Assembly: GCF_001865675.1 (NCBI RefSeq)
Contig: NZ_CP011319.1
Coordinates: 4,278,001 to 4,342,000, forward strand
Length of the DNA: 64,000 bases
Direction: 5' to 3'
Source: Janthinobacterium sp. 1_2014MBL_MicDiv
GTDB lineage: Bacteria; Pseudomonadota; Gammaproteobacteria; Burkholderiales; Burkholderiaceae_D
Within the stretch, counting starts at the first letter, position 1. Every line of letters begins with the position of its first letter. Shown here in pieces: positions 37,716 to 46,369 of this stretch. The notes under the pieces were generated by a model. The model was not told the DNA's origin. It saw nothing but the letters and a program-made list of their open reading frames with translations, and made no database searches. The translations under genes were made by a program, and so were the position numbers.

Positions 37716-37919
37716 TCATCGTTCTGGCTTGATCTCCGCTTCCTCCTTGTCGGCCGCCGCCAGCCCCCAGTCATTCCAGCCTTCGCCAAACAGCTCGACC
37801 GGATGCTGCGTGCGCTCGGAACCATTCCCGCAGCGCATGGCGTCCGGCGGGCAATACTTGTCGCAACCCCAGCAGATGCGCTCGGGGTTCTTCGGATGCA
37901 AGGGGAACGGTTTGGCCAT
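37716..37919 (-). CDS. DUF3079 domain-containing small protein
   Basis: 67 residues. The conserved core NPERICWGCDKYCPPDAMRC, then GNGSERTQHPVELFG and a terminal WNDWG, is the DUF3079 signature of beta- and gammaproteobacteria. Four cysteines (CxxCxxxC plus one) could bind zinc. The start at 37919 follows family length, although no purine-rich ribosome site precedes it. Function is unknown. Confidence 0.82.
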   Translation of the reverse strand: MAKPFPLHPKNPERICWGCDKYCPPDAMRCGNGSERTQHPVELFGEGWNDWGLAAADKEEAEIKPER

Positions 37920-38061
37920 GGGGAGGGGCGACGAGGTCGATGAAAGTATCTCGACAACTGTAGGCCGGGCGCCGGGGGCGGTCAAACGAATTTCGACGGA
38001 GAATTTTTCCGGGATCAATTCCAGGCAAATCGGTGGCATGCAAATGGTATGGCGACCGATC

Positions 38062-38520
38062 TCACTCCCTGCCCCGGCTGCCGGAAATGGCCACGTCCAG
38101 CACGGTTCGCGCATAGTGAATGCCGCCATCGGCAGCCGGCTGCGCCTTCAACTCGTCCAGCACGTAGCGAATCGCCACCGTGGCGCCGGCGATGAACAGC
38201 TTGCTATCCCGCTTGTGGTTCGTGTAGATGCTTTCCTCGACCGTCGAGCCATCGTCGAGGCGCAAGGTAATGCTGTTGACTTCATCGCCGCGGCGGCTGT
38301 CCTGGCCGGCGAAGTAGCTTCGTTCGATGATGCCCGTCACCGTTTGCGTCTGGATGCGCCCGGTGCGGATGCTTTCCCACCATGCGTCGGAGGCGAACAG
38401 GCCATGGCTGCCTTTCAGGCCGAAACGGGGCTTGCCAGGGTCGAGGGTGAGGGCTTGGGTCTTGGCGATGCGGGTCGGGTCTTTTGCCAGCGCATCGGTG
38501 AGGGTATAGACAGTTTGCAT
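38062..38520 (-). CDS. Conserved hypothetical protein
   Basis: 152 residues from the ATG at 38520; the region upstream to 38610 lacks a ribosome site. There is no signal peptide and no membrane helix. Composition and third-position GC fit a chromosomal gene. The order of charged beta-strand-like segments (VNSITLRLDDGSTVEESIY, then KLFIAGATVAIRYVLDEL) suggests a small beta-rich fold. I do not recognise a family, and its neighbours give no hint. Confidence 0.6.
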   Translation of the reverse strand: MQTVYTLTDALAKDPTRIAKTQALTLDPGKPRFGLKGSHGLFASDAWWESIRTGRIQTQTVTGIIERSYFAGQDSRRGDEVNSITLRLDDGSTVEESIYTNHKRDSKLFIAGATVAIRYVLDELKAQPAADGGIHYARTVLDVAISGSRGRE

Positions 38521-38661
38521 GAAGGTGCAGGATCTCTTGAAAGCGGTCAGCATAGCGTATGCGACGACGATGCCGGGTTTGAAGGCGCCGCCTGCGCCCC
38601 GCATCCTCATCGTATTCCACCCGGATTTTCAAGGCCGGGATCGCGTGCACATCCCTTCCTC

Positions 38662-39069
38662 TCAACGCTTGCGCCTGACGACGTAGGCATTGCCAGCCAG
38701 TTCAAAATCGAGCGTCGGATAGTAGGACATGGCATCGGGGGCGGCAAGCAGTATCAAGGATACTTCGTCGCCGATGATTGCCTGGGTGCGTTTGACCAGC
38801 TCCTTGCCTATGCCCAAACCCTGGTATTGCCTGTTGACGGCCAGGTCCGAGAGATAGCAGCAATACGCATAGTCGGTCAGCGAGCGCGACAACCCTACCA
38901 GCTCATTATCCACCCATGCCGACAGCAAGAGGCAAGGCGCGGCGAACATGCGCGCAATTCTCGGGAGATTGTCGGTCGGCCGCTTGATTCCAGATTGATC
39001 GAAGACCCGGACGACATCCACGGGATCAAGAGGAAAGTTATGACGATATTCGACAGTGATATTTTTCAT
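38662..39069 (-). CDS. GNAT family N-acetyltransferase
   Basis: 135 residues from the ATG at 39069. The acetyl-CoA-binding stretch LAVNRQYQGLGIGKELVKRT (near 75-94) has the canonical Q-x-x-G-x-G/A pattern. The C-terminal YYPTLDFELAGNAYVVRR fits the common small GNAT proteins. The open frame extends to 39240 without a ribosome site. Acceptor unknown. Confidence 0.85.
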   Translation of the reverse strand: MKNITVEYRHNFPLDPVDVVRVFDQSGIKRPTDNLPRIARMFAAPCLLLSAWVDNELVGLSRSLTDYAYCCYLSDLAVNRQYQGLGIGKELVKRTQAIIGDEVSLILLAAPDAMSYYPTLDFELAGNAYVVRRKR

Positions 39070-39350
39070 TGGTTCAAAGGTGTAAGGCCGCGCGCATGGC
39101 GTTTTGCGTTGAGGATCTGAGCGCAGGGGATTTCTCCGGACATTGCTCGTTTCCGCATATTCATAGTATTTAGTATCGCCGTTACGAGGATAAGGGAATA
39201 TCCCCCGATGCGATAGTATAAGCAGCGGTGCGCTCAGCATGGGGACGCATGCGACATGCGCGAGAGTTCCGCACCTTTCAATACCAACAAGCTGTTTTTA
39301 CTTCAATTTGTATCCGAGTAGCAGGCCTGTAACCGCCACGCATCTGACGC

Positions 39351-39812
39351 TCATTCAACCGCCAGGAACTTCAGGAAGCGCTGGCCTTCATACTCCAACT
39401 CGCCATCAAATGCGAAGCCGATTCTTGCAAAACCACGCCTGCGAGTGCGGCTGGGCGGCAACAGGATACTGACCGGGCCAATGCCCAGCTCTTTCCGGCG
39501 ATGCATGAAATGGCGCACCAGCGCGGGGCCATGTCCCCAGAATCGAGGGAGCAATACGAGTGCGAGATCAGCTTCGCCCCCTTCCTTCTGGAAACCGCCC
39601 CAGCCAGCAAAAGCGCCATCAATCCGGATCGACCACGGCCCATAGCCATTCGCGTGCCACTGCGCATCCTTGCCTTTCGCCCATTCCATCACAGCGTGCT
39701 CCGTCCAGCTGTCGCTAGCGAGCGGCATGTGGCGGATGACATCCCGGTGGTTTAATAGCGCGCGCCATTCTTCGCCGGGAATATCGGAGAGCGCGTGGAA
39801 GGTGAAGGTCAT
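39351..39812 (-). CDS. GNAT family N-acetyltransferase
   Basis: 153 residues of the Acetyltransf_3-like type: a start like ribosomal-protein acetyltransferases (TFHALSDIPGEEWRALL), WSIRIDGAFAGWGGFQKEGG near 60-80 and LALVLLPRFWGHGPALVRHF near 83-102 as the CoA-binding helix. The usual Gly-rich loop is reduced to FWGHGPAL. It is the third GNAT gene within 5 kb and the last convincing chromosomal gene before the accessory stretch. Confidence 0.78.
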   Translation of the reverse strand: MTFTFHALSDIPGEEWRALLNHRDVIRHMPLASDSWTEHAVMEWAKGKDAQWHANGYGPWSIRIDGAFAGWGGFQKEGGEADLALVLLPRFWGHGPALVRHFMHRRKELGIGPVSILLPPSRTRRRGFARIGFAFDGELEYEGQRFLKFLAVE

Positions 39813-40151
39813 GGCCGTCTTGTCAGTTTAAGGAGCATGGGATGAACTGCGGCTCAACGCCATTAGAGCACGTAGCGCCCTTATTATCGTGCCACGAAAA
39901 GTACTTCATCACCAGTGAAGAGCAAGGGCGGTGGACTCGGGATTGCTGACCGTAGACGGGATTGGCGCAGACGGGACAGTTCCTCCCTCGCGGCGTTCGC
40001 AAGAGTATGGCGGGAAAGTCAGATGGGGAGCGATAATCCTGCCAGCAAACGATCAAGCTGTCGGCAGGCTGTGTGAGAATGTACGAACTGGAAATGTGGA
40101 ACCCGCCATATTTCCATCTGATATGGAATAAACTTGGCAAGGATGGCAAAT
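39813..40151. other. Intergenic stretch, no gene seen
   Basis: About 340 bases between a GNAT gene and a small exported protein. GC content is visibly lower than the left flank. Open frames on either strand here lack a ribosome site and family resemblance. It marks the left edge of the accessory-looking zone (39.8-45.6 kb). An AAGGA box at 40139-40143 belongs to the next gene. Confidence 0.5.
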
Positions 40152-40547
40152 ATGTTGCTACCGTTACGATGGAATGAACGTGTGTACGCCTCCCTTATTG
40201 CCTCCCTTTTTCTTGTTGCCGGTATCTCATCGGCATTAGCGAGCACGCTACACGAGGATCGGACGCGAGGTGACATACATGGCTTGTTTGAGATCAGGGA
40301 TGCTGCTGTGAAATTTATTGCAGCAGAAAACCTCAAGAATGGAACAGGGTGGCAGGCTCTGGAGCCGAACCGGAAAATTCTGGTTGCCAAATGCGCGCTA
40401 CCTTTACGTGTGAAATGGGTTCCGAAGAGCCATGGCCTGTCCGGACCTCATGTTGCCGTGATCTGTTCCAGGACCGTCAAGCCCGCGCCACTAGATAAAT
40501 GGGAAGTATTCGTGCCAATCGCCGAGGGACCGCTCGCGCATACATGA
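40152..40547 (+). CDS. Small exported orphan protein
   Basis: 131 residues from the ATG at 40152, preceded by AAGGA at 8 bases (the frame opens at a TTG at 40134). A signal peptide ends near SSALAS. Two cysteines in the mature part (KCALPL, VICSRT) could pair. Third-position GC is low compared with core genes, suggesting acquisition. No family recognised. Confidence 0.55.
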   Translation: MLLPLRWNERVYASLIASLFLVAGISSALASTLHEDRTRGDIHGLFEIRDAAVKFIAAENLKNGTGWQALEPNRKILVAKCALPLRVKWVPKSHGLSGPHVAVICSRTVKPAPLDKWEVFVPIAEGPLAHT

Positions 40548-41203
40548 TGGCATCGCGACCATGATGGAGTGCACGCGATTTCCACGCTTCCTCATCCGGT
40601 ACTGGCCGTCGGTGCCCTGTCGAATGGCGATGCAAGACAAGAAACGCCAAGCCACTTGCGCCTGGTTGTCGCGCGAAGCGGTTCAGCTGCAGCCTGCAGG
40701 CTTTTTGCTGGGACAAATCCTGTTCGCTCACAAGGGAAGTATCGGGCCAGCCGAGATACTGGTCCGGGTCGAGTATCATCATTCTCCGCTTTCGTCATCG
40801 GGCTAGGGGCAACGCCGCATGAACGGAGGTCCATCGGCATGTATCGCCAGCATCGAAGTCGACAGCAGCAAACTTGCTGCCGGAATTCCCCTCTCCCGGC
40901 GATGGCGGCCGGCATCCCATCGGCACGCCCGATGCGCCAGGGAAACGCTCGTCCAGTCTCATGGCGAGGTCCACAGAAATGGTCTGCGTGAGCAATGCAG
41001 AACTGCTTGCGCTCAGCAAAATGCTGTTCGATTTGATCGCCACGAAGCGCGGCGTAGCGCGAAAACAAAGTCCGCCGCACGTCGCCGAACCGACCGCACA
41101 AAAAATCGTTCAAGGCATGTCAAATTGCAGAAAAATATACTTCATTTCATAAAAGCAATAAAGTAAAATTATTATTTATGAAATTTATTGGAATATAGGG
41201 ATT
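40548..41203. other. Long non-coding or decayed stretch
   Basis: About 650 bases with short overlapping open frames on both strands and none convincing. A + strand passage around 40940-41060 has coding-like stretches in different frames, consistent with a decayed gene I cannot name. Near its end, 41093-41128 resembles 45465-45500 (an imperfect direct repeat). The final 80 bases are very AT-rich and probably carry the promoter of the following gene. Confidence 0.4.
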
Positions 41204-41551
41204 ATGAAATTTTCCTCGAAACTATCTAAAATAAGCATTTGTCTGCTTTTCTCCATGTTGAGCGGCAGCGCATTAGCTGGCTGGACCACGGCCAAGATAT
41301 CATCCATCGTGGTCTATGAAGATGGCGATGTCGTTTATATCATTCCCGAAGGAGGCGTAAAGAATGCCCCTGCATGTCACGGTTCCAACGGCGACTACCT
41401 CTCATTTTCCTTAAAGCGTCCGCGTGCAAAAGAATATTACGCCGGCTTGCTTGCTGCCTATCTTGCCGGAAAAACTGTCAAGTTAAGAGGCGCAGATGTC
41501 TGCAAGGATCAATCGTTTTCTGAAACTCTCATGTATTTCGAGCTCACTTAA
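41204..41551 (+). CDS. Small exported orphan protein
   Basis: 115 residues with AGGG just upstream of the ATG. It has a clear signal peptide (ISICLLFSMLSGSALA). The mature chain has two cysteines (PACHGS, ADVCKD) and ends SETLMYFELT. The pattern of a short beta-rich periplasmic protein with a single disulfide is common among orphan accessory genes. Base composition is AT-rich relative to the chromosome. A terminator hairpin follows at 41641. Confidence 0.65.
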   Translation: MKFSSKLSKISICLLFSMLSGSALAGWTTAKISSIVVYEDGDVVYIIPEGGVKNAPACHGSNGDYLSFSLKRPRAKEYYAGLLAAYLAGKTVKLRGADVCKDQSFSETLMYFELT

Positions 41552-41640
41552 ATTCAGTTGCGGCGGCCACGTCCGACACGGCCCTTCGCATCTCACACGC
41601 AGGGCCTGCAGGCGCCCTGCTCGCTTCCGCCAGGCAATAA

Positions 41641-41670
41641 AAACCGCCCGAAGGCGGTTTCATTATTTCT
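41641..41670 (+). terminator. Rho-independent terminator
   Basis: An 8-bp stem AAACCGCC / GGCGGTTT with a CGAA loop (41641-41660) is followed by CATTATTTCTT. It lies about 90 bases downstream of the small exported gene. A stretch of A residues on the left side means it could also terminate transcription on the other strand. Confidence 0.7.
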
Positions 41671-41782
41671 TGGCGTAGCGGTGCAATGCGAATAGCTAAG
41701 CCATATGCGGCTTTAACGAACTTTCAAGAGCCGTAGCTACTAAACTACCTATCTACGGACAAGCTTGCCGATGCATCGCTTG

Positions 41783-42649
41783 TCAGACCCATATGCGGTA
41801 TAACCAATAGCTCTCATCCGACTGTGCAAGTGTAATCAACTCGCGCGGGCTTGCGCCCACCAATTCGCGTGCATCACGCGACAGATGAGCCTGATCCGCA
41901 TAGCCCGAACGGGCCGCCACGTCGGACAGCGACGTTTTCCCCTGCTGCTGCTCGCGCGTCGCAGCCACTAACGATTCCTCGGCCCGCGCCAGGCGGCGCA
42001 GCATACGCAAGGGATGCCCAGTCCACGTCCGTACACGACGCTCCACCATTCGTGCGCTGCGTCCCGCGCCTGCCGTGGCGGCCCGCAGGGCGAGCGCTTG
42101 CAGCCAGTCGTGGATCGGCGCCCACAATGCGCCCTCGGAGCCTCGCTCCAGGCGCCATCGCGGCTCCAGCCAGTCTTCCAGCACGGCGATGCGAGCCTCA
42201 TCGTCCGCAGCCATCAGCAAGGGCGCCGACAATGCCCGCCATTCTTCACCGAGCGCAGCGCCAAGTTCGGCCATATTGTTGATCTGGGCGGACATGTCCA
42301 TCCCGGTCAGCCTATGCAGCGCATCAGCAAAGAACAGCACCGTAATCGTGTGCACGGGGCCGGGATTGGCAGTAACGCACGGCTGCGTGCGCGGGCCGGA
42401 AAAGACCGCGTCACCGGGGCCTGCCTCCTCGCCGGTGGCCGGCTCCACCAATGTGGCGCTTCCCTCGATCATCCATGTAATGGCGCAGAACGGCGTCGCT
42501 GGAAAGCGATTAAGACGCTGTGCTGGCGGCAACGGAGCAGAGCCGATGGTGCTGCGTACCAGCCAGGCCCGTACGCAGGAAGCCAGCGCCACGCGGGGGG
42601 CAACGAGGCGTGCAACAGTCGGCGGATAGATGGCATCAGGTGGCGTCAT
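41783..42649 (-). CDS. AraC family transcriptional regulator
   Basis: 288 residues. The C-terminal HTH_18 region includes LSDVAARSGYADQAHLSRDA near 235-255, with GASPRELI after it. The N-terminal half is a cupin-like sensor (MIEGSATLVEPATGEE, PGDAVFSG). It is divergent from the cytochrome P450 gene across about 90 bases, so it is the likely activator of the P450. The inducer is unknown. Confidence 0.87.
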   Translation of the reverse strand: MTPPDAIYPPTVARLVAPRVALASCVRAWLVRSTIGSAPLPPAQRLNRFPATPFCAITWMIEGSATLVEPATGEEAGPGDAVFSGPRTQPCVTANPGPVHTITVLFFADALHRLTGMDMSAQINNMAELGAALGEEWRALSAPLLMAADDEARIAVLEDWLEPRWRLERGSEGALWAPIHDWLQALALRAATAGAGRSARMVERRVRTWTGHPLRMLRRLARAEESLVAATREQQQGKTSLSDVAARSGYADQAHLSRDARELVGASPRELITLAQSDESYWLYRIWV

Positions 42650-42738
42650 GAAAGCATTGTAGCGTGTCGCAAACGTTCAAGACTTGCTTGAGTGGCCAAA
42701 CGATACTGCCTGCATCACATGCCAACCGAGGGAGCTTC

Positions 42739-44169
42739 ATGAATACCGCTGCCATGCCCATTTCACGCGAGATCGCCGATTTGCCTGCTCCACCCACGCT
42801 GCCGTTCCTCGGCAATGCGCACCAGCTCAACCCACGGAATATCCACCAGACCATGGAAAAATGGAGCGGAAGCTACGGTCCGATATTCCGGGCAAGGATA
42901 GGGAGCCGGCAGGTGGTGGTGCTGTCTGACAGCGCAGCAATCAGCCAAGTACTGCGTGCGCGGCCCGACACCTTCCGCCGCCCCGCCGTGACGGCCGACA
43001 TCTCGGCCGAACTGGGCGGCGCGCCCGGTCTGCTGCTGGCCGAGGGCGATGAATGGCTAACGCAGCGCCGCATGGTGATGCACAGCTTTTCGCCATCCAT
43101 GGTCAAAGCGTATTTTGTGCGTCTGCGTCAAGTGGGCCTGCGACTGGCGCAGCGCTGGAGCACTGCGGCACAAGCGCAGCAGGAGATGGATCTTTCTGGT
43201 GACCTCAAACGCTACACGGTCGATGTGATTGCAGGTCTCGCCTTTGGTGAAGACGTCAATACGCTGCTCAACGGCGACGACAAGCTGCAGGAAGACGTCA
43301 GCGAAGTGATGGCCGGGGTGGCCCGCCGCTCGCTGATGCCCTTCCCTTACTGGCGCTGGCTGCGGCTTCCCGCAGACCGGCGCCTGGAACGCAGCGTACG
43401 CGCACTGCAGGCGGCGACGGACGGTTTCATCGCCCAGGCACGCAAGGCGCTTGCGGCAGATTCTGCTCTGCGCGCCCAGCCCGTCAACATGCTGCAGGCC
43501 ATGCTGTTGGCGGCCGAGAAACCAGGCAGCGGCGTCAATCATGCCGTCATTTCTGGCAATGTCTCCACCATGCTGCTGGGCGGCCAGGAAACGACTGCAA
43601 GCGCGCTGGCATGGCTGATATGGCTGCTGTGGCGGAATCCGACGGCATTGAAACAGGCGCAACAGGAAGTGCTGAACAAGGTATCCGATACCCGCACGAT
43701 GACGCCCGAACAGATGGATAGCCTCGACTATGTGGAAGCATGTGCGCTTGAAGCCATGCGCCTGAAGCCGCCCGCGCCATTCTTGCCGCTGCAGGCGCTG
43801 TGCGAGACCACCGTATTGGATGTGCGCCTGCCGGCGGACACCCTGCTGTGGTGCGTATTGCGGCACGACAGCGTGGCCGAGGCTTTCATGCCCGCCGCAC
43901 AGCGTTTCAACCCGGAGCGTTGGCTTGGTGACGATGGCGCTGCCCGCCGATTGTCTCTACCGTTTGGCGCCGGGCCAAGAATGTGCCCAGGGCGCTACCT
44001 GGCACTGATGGAAATCAAAGTAGCGATGGTAACGCTGCTGGCCAACTTCGATGTGAGTCAAGTTCGGCCACTGACTGGTGCCGCCCCCAATGAAGTGATG
44101 GGTTTCACGATGATGCCCACGCCGCTGGCGATCACCTTGCGCCAGCGCGAATCGGCGGCCCTGGACTGA
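42739..44169 (+). CDS. Cytochrome P450
   Basis: 476 residues from the ATG at 42739 (GAGGGAG upstream). All P450 landmarks are present: I-helix GGQETTAS near 287, ExxR in EAMRL near 336, and the haem-binding loop PFGAGPRMCPGRYLAL near 410 with the thiolate Cys. There is no fused reductase or membrane anchor, so it depends on a separate electron donor. No ferredoxin gene is adjacent. The divergent AraC gene probably controls it. Substrate unknown. Confidence 0.92.
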   Translation: MNTAAMPISREIADLPAPPTLPFLGNAHQLNPRNIHQTMEKWSGSYGPIFRARIGSRQVVVLSDSAAISQVLRARPDTFRRPAVTADISAELGGAPGLLLAEGDEWLTQRRMVMHSFSPSMVKAYFVRLRQVGLRLAQRWSTAAQAQQEMDLSGDLKRYTVDVIAGLAFGEDVNTLLNGDDKLQEDVSEVMAGVARRSLMPFPYWRWLRLPADRRLERSVRALQAATDGFIAQARKALAADSALRAQPVNMLQAMLLAAEKPGSGVNHAVISGNVSTMLLGGQETTASALAWLIWLLWRNPTALKQAQQEVLNKVSDTRTMTPEQMDSLDYVEACALEAMRLKPPAPFLPLQALCETTVLDVRLPADTLLWCVLRHDSVAEAFMPAAQRFNPERWLGDDGAARRLSLPFGAGPRMCPGRYLALMEIKVAMVTLLANFDVSQVRPLTGAAPNEVMGFTMMPTPLAITLRQRESAALD

Positions 44170-44297
44170 CCGCGCTTGGACGGGGCTATTTTTTGTGGAG
44201 TACGTTATCTCTAGCGTGGCGGTAAACCGCCTCACCGCCACACCGCTTCAACGCCATGGGGCAGGTACAGGCAGCTAACGTGACGGTAGGCAAGCAC

Positions 44298-44326
44298 GGC
44301 AGGCTCGATTCCCGCCGTCTCCACCA
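44298..44326 (+). other. Fragment like the 3' end of ssrA (tmRNA), possible attachment-site remnant
   Basis: The sequence runs through a T-arm-like CTCGATTCCCGCC into CGTCTCCACCA, the acceptor 3' strand and CCA end of betaproteobacterial tmRNA. Two positions differ from the expected T stem and loop (GGCAGGCTC versus GGCGGGTTC). No tmRNA body lies upstream, since the P450 gene ends 130 bases before. Integrases of islands and phages often use this end of ssrA and leave such a copy, so it may be a remnant att site. Confidence 0.5.
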
Positions 44327-44362
44327 ATCAATTCTTTAGAATCAAGCAGTAGCAAGAAGAAG

Positions 44363-44432
44363 GCTGTCATTATTGGGGTTGTTTTTGGGCTGTTTTAGCC
44401 TGGGAATGACAACAAAATGACAGCTTTTTTTT
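44363..44432 (+). terminator. Putative terminator-like inverted repeat with T-run
   Basis: GCTGTCATT (44363-44371) and its complement AATGACAGC (44416-44424) enclose a loop of about 44 bases that has its own small hairpin. Eight T residues follow (44425-44432). It lies downstream of the P450 gene and the ssrA-like fragment on the + strand. The long loop makes it a weaker candidate than a compact terminator. Confidence 0.4.
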
Positions 44433-44442
44433 CGCCCGAAAA

Positions 44443-45174
44443 CTAATCCTTCTCGCCATCACTCGGTGCCCCGGCTCGCCGCTCAGCCTCTAATCTTTGT
44501 GGTTCACCCATATCCACCTTCATGCTTTCGTTCATCGTCTCAGAGTCAACGATACGAAAACTATAACCATTTGCCAAGTCGCCCTGGTAATAAATCACTG
44601 CTGATATGTATTTACCACCAATAATTTCTCTATCTTTGTAAGGGAAACGGCTAGGACGATAGATTCCTACGGGAGTTCGCAGCCCGCCCCAAAGAAACGA
44701 AATAAATTTCGACTCAGGATTCATATAAGATGCAGGAACGGCATCTCCAGAAGTTACTCTAGGCTGTCCATACTTGGCCACAAGCATAACAATAAGACTA
44801 TCTCGATTAATTGGGGGACTAAAACCCTGGTCAACAAAAACACTGGCCAGAAGGTCTCCTTGTGCTTTTCCAGAAAAAATAAAACGCGCTGAAATACAAT
44901 TTTGTTGCAAATCACTGGTATCAGCGGAGCGACATGAATTATCTATAATTCCTTGATCATCCCCAGCCATGATCGCAAGAATATCAAATGAATTTTCTCT
45001 AGACTCCAACTTAACGTGAGGAAATTCATTTTCAGACAATTGCAACACTTTATCCGACGCATCGCCGAGAGAAATATTGCGATACTGCAGCATCGCTTCA
45101 GCTCCAACACTTAGAGGAAGACCCAATAAATAGATCGGCAAAAATCGCCGCACACACCGAGAAAGGTTTATCAT
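44443..45174 (-). CDS. Exported orphan protein
   Basis: 243 residues from the ATG at 45174 (frame open to 45213). The N-terminus (RFLPIYLLGLPLSVGAEA) is a signal peptide. The mature part has two cysteines (NSCRSAD, QQNCISA), a segment LIVMLVAKYGQPRVTSGD and a Glu/Arg-rich end. AT-rich codon use differs strongly from the P450 and prophage genes on either side, indicating recent acquisition. No known family. Confidence 0.65.
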   Translation of the reverse strand: MINLSRCVRRFLPIYLLGLPLSVGAEAMLQYRNISLGDASDKVLQLSENEFPHVKLESRENSFDILAIMAGDDQGIIDNSCRSADTSDLQQNCISARFIFSGKAQGDLLASVFVDQGFSPPINRDSLIVMLVAKYGQPRVTSGDAVPASYMNPESKFISFLWGGLRTPVGIYRPSRFPYKDREIIGGKYISAVIYYQGDLANGYSFRIVDSETMNESMKVDMGEPQRLEAERRAGAPSDGEKD

Positions 45175-45669
45175 TTTCACAGCTATAAAATATTCAATTA
45201 TTGCTTCACGCATATAGTTTTATCGATCCGCCAACATAAAAATGCCTTCAAATCAAAGCGGACACTTAGCGAAGCTATGCATATTACGCGCACGGCCATG
45301 CTCTACCCGACCTGTTCGAATGGCATGCGGTGAGCACGAAATTGAGCCATGGCACGAATACGCCGCAAGCTGCCGCTCCGCTCGCCAACCTCGAATAAAT
45401 GTGGACCGCAGGACCGCAATTCAGCCCCGCCAGGAATTGAAAACAGCCACTCCCGCGCCACCCACCACCCGCACAAAAAACCGCTCAAAGTGCGTCAAAC
45501 TGCATCATAACGCACGCCCCCTCTTCGCCCTGCCACACCAGTCCTCATGCGCCCTCTGCCATGGCGCACATTTGAGTCAAAAGGCCCCTATTTAGCGGGC
45601 AGGTGTGGAGGGGGACAACTGCGCGCGCCGGGCCGAAACGGGCTTTTTCCTTGCCTTTGCGGCAACATC
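45175..45669. other. Intergenic stretch left of the prophage remnant
   Basis: About 495 bases. A + strand open frame (45242-45595) has no ribosome site, poor coding bias and no family resemblance. 45465-45500 is an imperfect repeat of 41093-41128. The prophage left boundary must lie here or just right of it, because head genes, repressor and portal are absent and tail gene X begins abruptly at about 45670. Confidence 0.45.
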
Positions 45670-45933
45670 ATGCGCTTGGACGAGAAAAAGCCGCCTCATG
45701 GGCGGCCTGTGGGGTGGCTGCAGGTCCGCGCACAGCAGCACGACACGGTAGACGCCCTGGTGTACCGCTACCTGGGCGGCGGCACGGGCTATGTCGAGCA
45801 AACACTGGAATTCAACCACGGATTGGCGCGCCACGGCGCCGTGCTTCCGGCCGGGCTGATCGTCACCCTGCCCGAGCCGGCACCCAGCACGGGCCAGGTG
45901 GCCGCAGCCGATCTTGTACAGCTATGGGACTGA
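45670..45933 (+). CDS. P2-like tail protein X
   Basis: 87 residues from the ATG at 45670, or 74 from a GTG at 45709. The LysM-like core QVRAQQHDTVDALVYRY, then FNHGLARHGAVLPAGLIVTL, matches P2 gpX (67 residues), a tail assembly protein. The extra N-terminal residues and a hairpin inside them (45690-45706, followed on the minus strand by TTTTT) suggest that the 5' end was rebuilt by a deletion that removed the head genes. It begins the late-gene run X-holin-lysin-R-S. Confidence 0.72.
   Translation: MRLDEKKPPHGRPVGWLQVRAQQHDTVDALVYRYLGGGTGYVEQTLEFNHGLARHGAVLPAGLIVTLPEPAPSTGQVAAADLVQLWD
45685..45706 (-). terminator. Small minus-strand terminator inside the 5' end of tail gene X
   Basis: GCCGCC (45690-45695) and GGCGGC (45701-45706) form a 6-bp stem with a TCATG loop, followed on the minus strand by five T residues (45689-45685). 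It may have ended an opposite-strand transcript before the prophage was rearranged. The stem is short. Confidence 0.35.
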
Positions 45934-45997
45934 TCCTGGCATTTACCCTTTATCCATCATGAAAAATCTCTTCCCCCTTACCCCGGAGTATCAAGCA

Positions 45998-46369
45998 ATG
46001 TCCGCAGAATCGTTTGGTGGTTTCGCCACCCTGGTCAAACTGTACGGCTTCAAGGCGGCGCTGGGCATGGTCGGCGCGGCCATGCTGTACATCGTGCTGC
46101 CGCCGTTGAATAGCGACGGCACCTTCAACAAGGGCGAATTCGTCGCCCGCCTGGCCTGCGCCGGTGTGTTCTCGTGCCTGCTGGGCGGCACTGTGTATCA
46201 ACTGCTGTGCGCCCAGCTCCCGGCCATCGGCGCCATGGTCAACGCTTCCGCCATCGACCTCATCGTCGGCGCGCCCGGCTGGTGGGTATCGCGCGCCGTG
46301 GCCCTGTGGTTCCAGCGCCGCAGCGACAAGGACATCGCCGAGCTGGTCAAAGACGCGAAGGAGCATTGA
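45998..46369 (+). CDS. Putative phage holin
   Basis: 123 residues from the ATG at 45998 with GGAG 9 bases upstream (an ATG at 45959 would add 13 residues). Two to three membrane segments are expected: LYGFKAALGMVGAAMLYIVL near 18 and LACAGVFSCLLGGTVYQLLC near 55. Position between tail X and the muramidase is where P2-like phages place the holin, which opens the inner membrane for the endolysin. Its stop overlaps the next ATG (TGATG), indicating coupled translation. Confidence 0.7.
   Translation: MSAESFGGFATLVKLYGFKAALGMVGAAMLYIVLPPLNSDGTFNKGEFVARLACAGVFSCLLGGTVYQLLCAQLPAIGAMVNASAIDLIVGAPGWWVSRAVALWFQRRSDKDIAELVKDAKEH

Noticed and set aside
40592..41113. Reverse-strand frame of 173 codons in the 40.5-41.2 kb gap
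   Set aside because: Cys/Arg-rich composition and overlap with other equally weak frames; no start signal.
44170..44326. A full tmRNA or tRNA gene ending at 44326
   Set aside because: No matching 5' acceptor strand (GGGGACG or GGAGACG) lies upstream, and only the 3' end is recognisable.
45242..45595. A 117-codon frame left of tail gene X
   Set aside because: No ribosome site, poor codon bias and no resemblance to a family; kept as intergenic.
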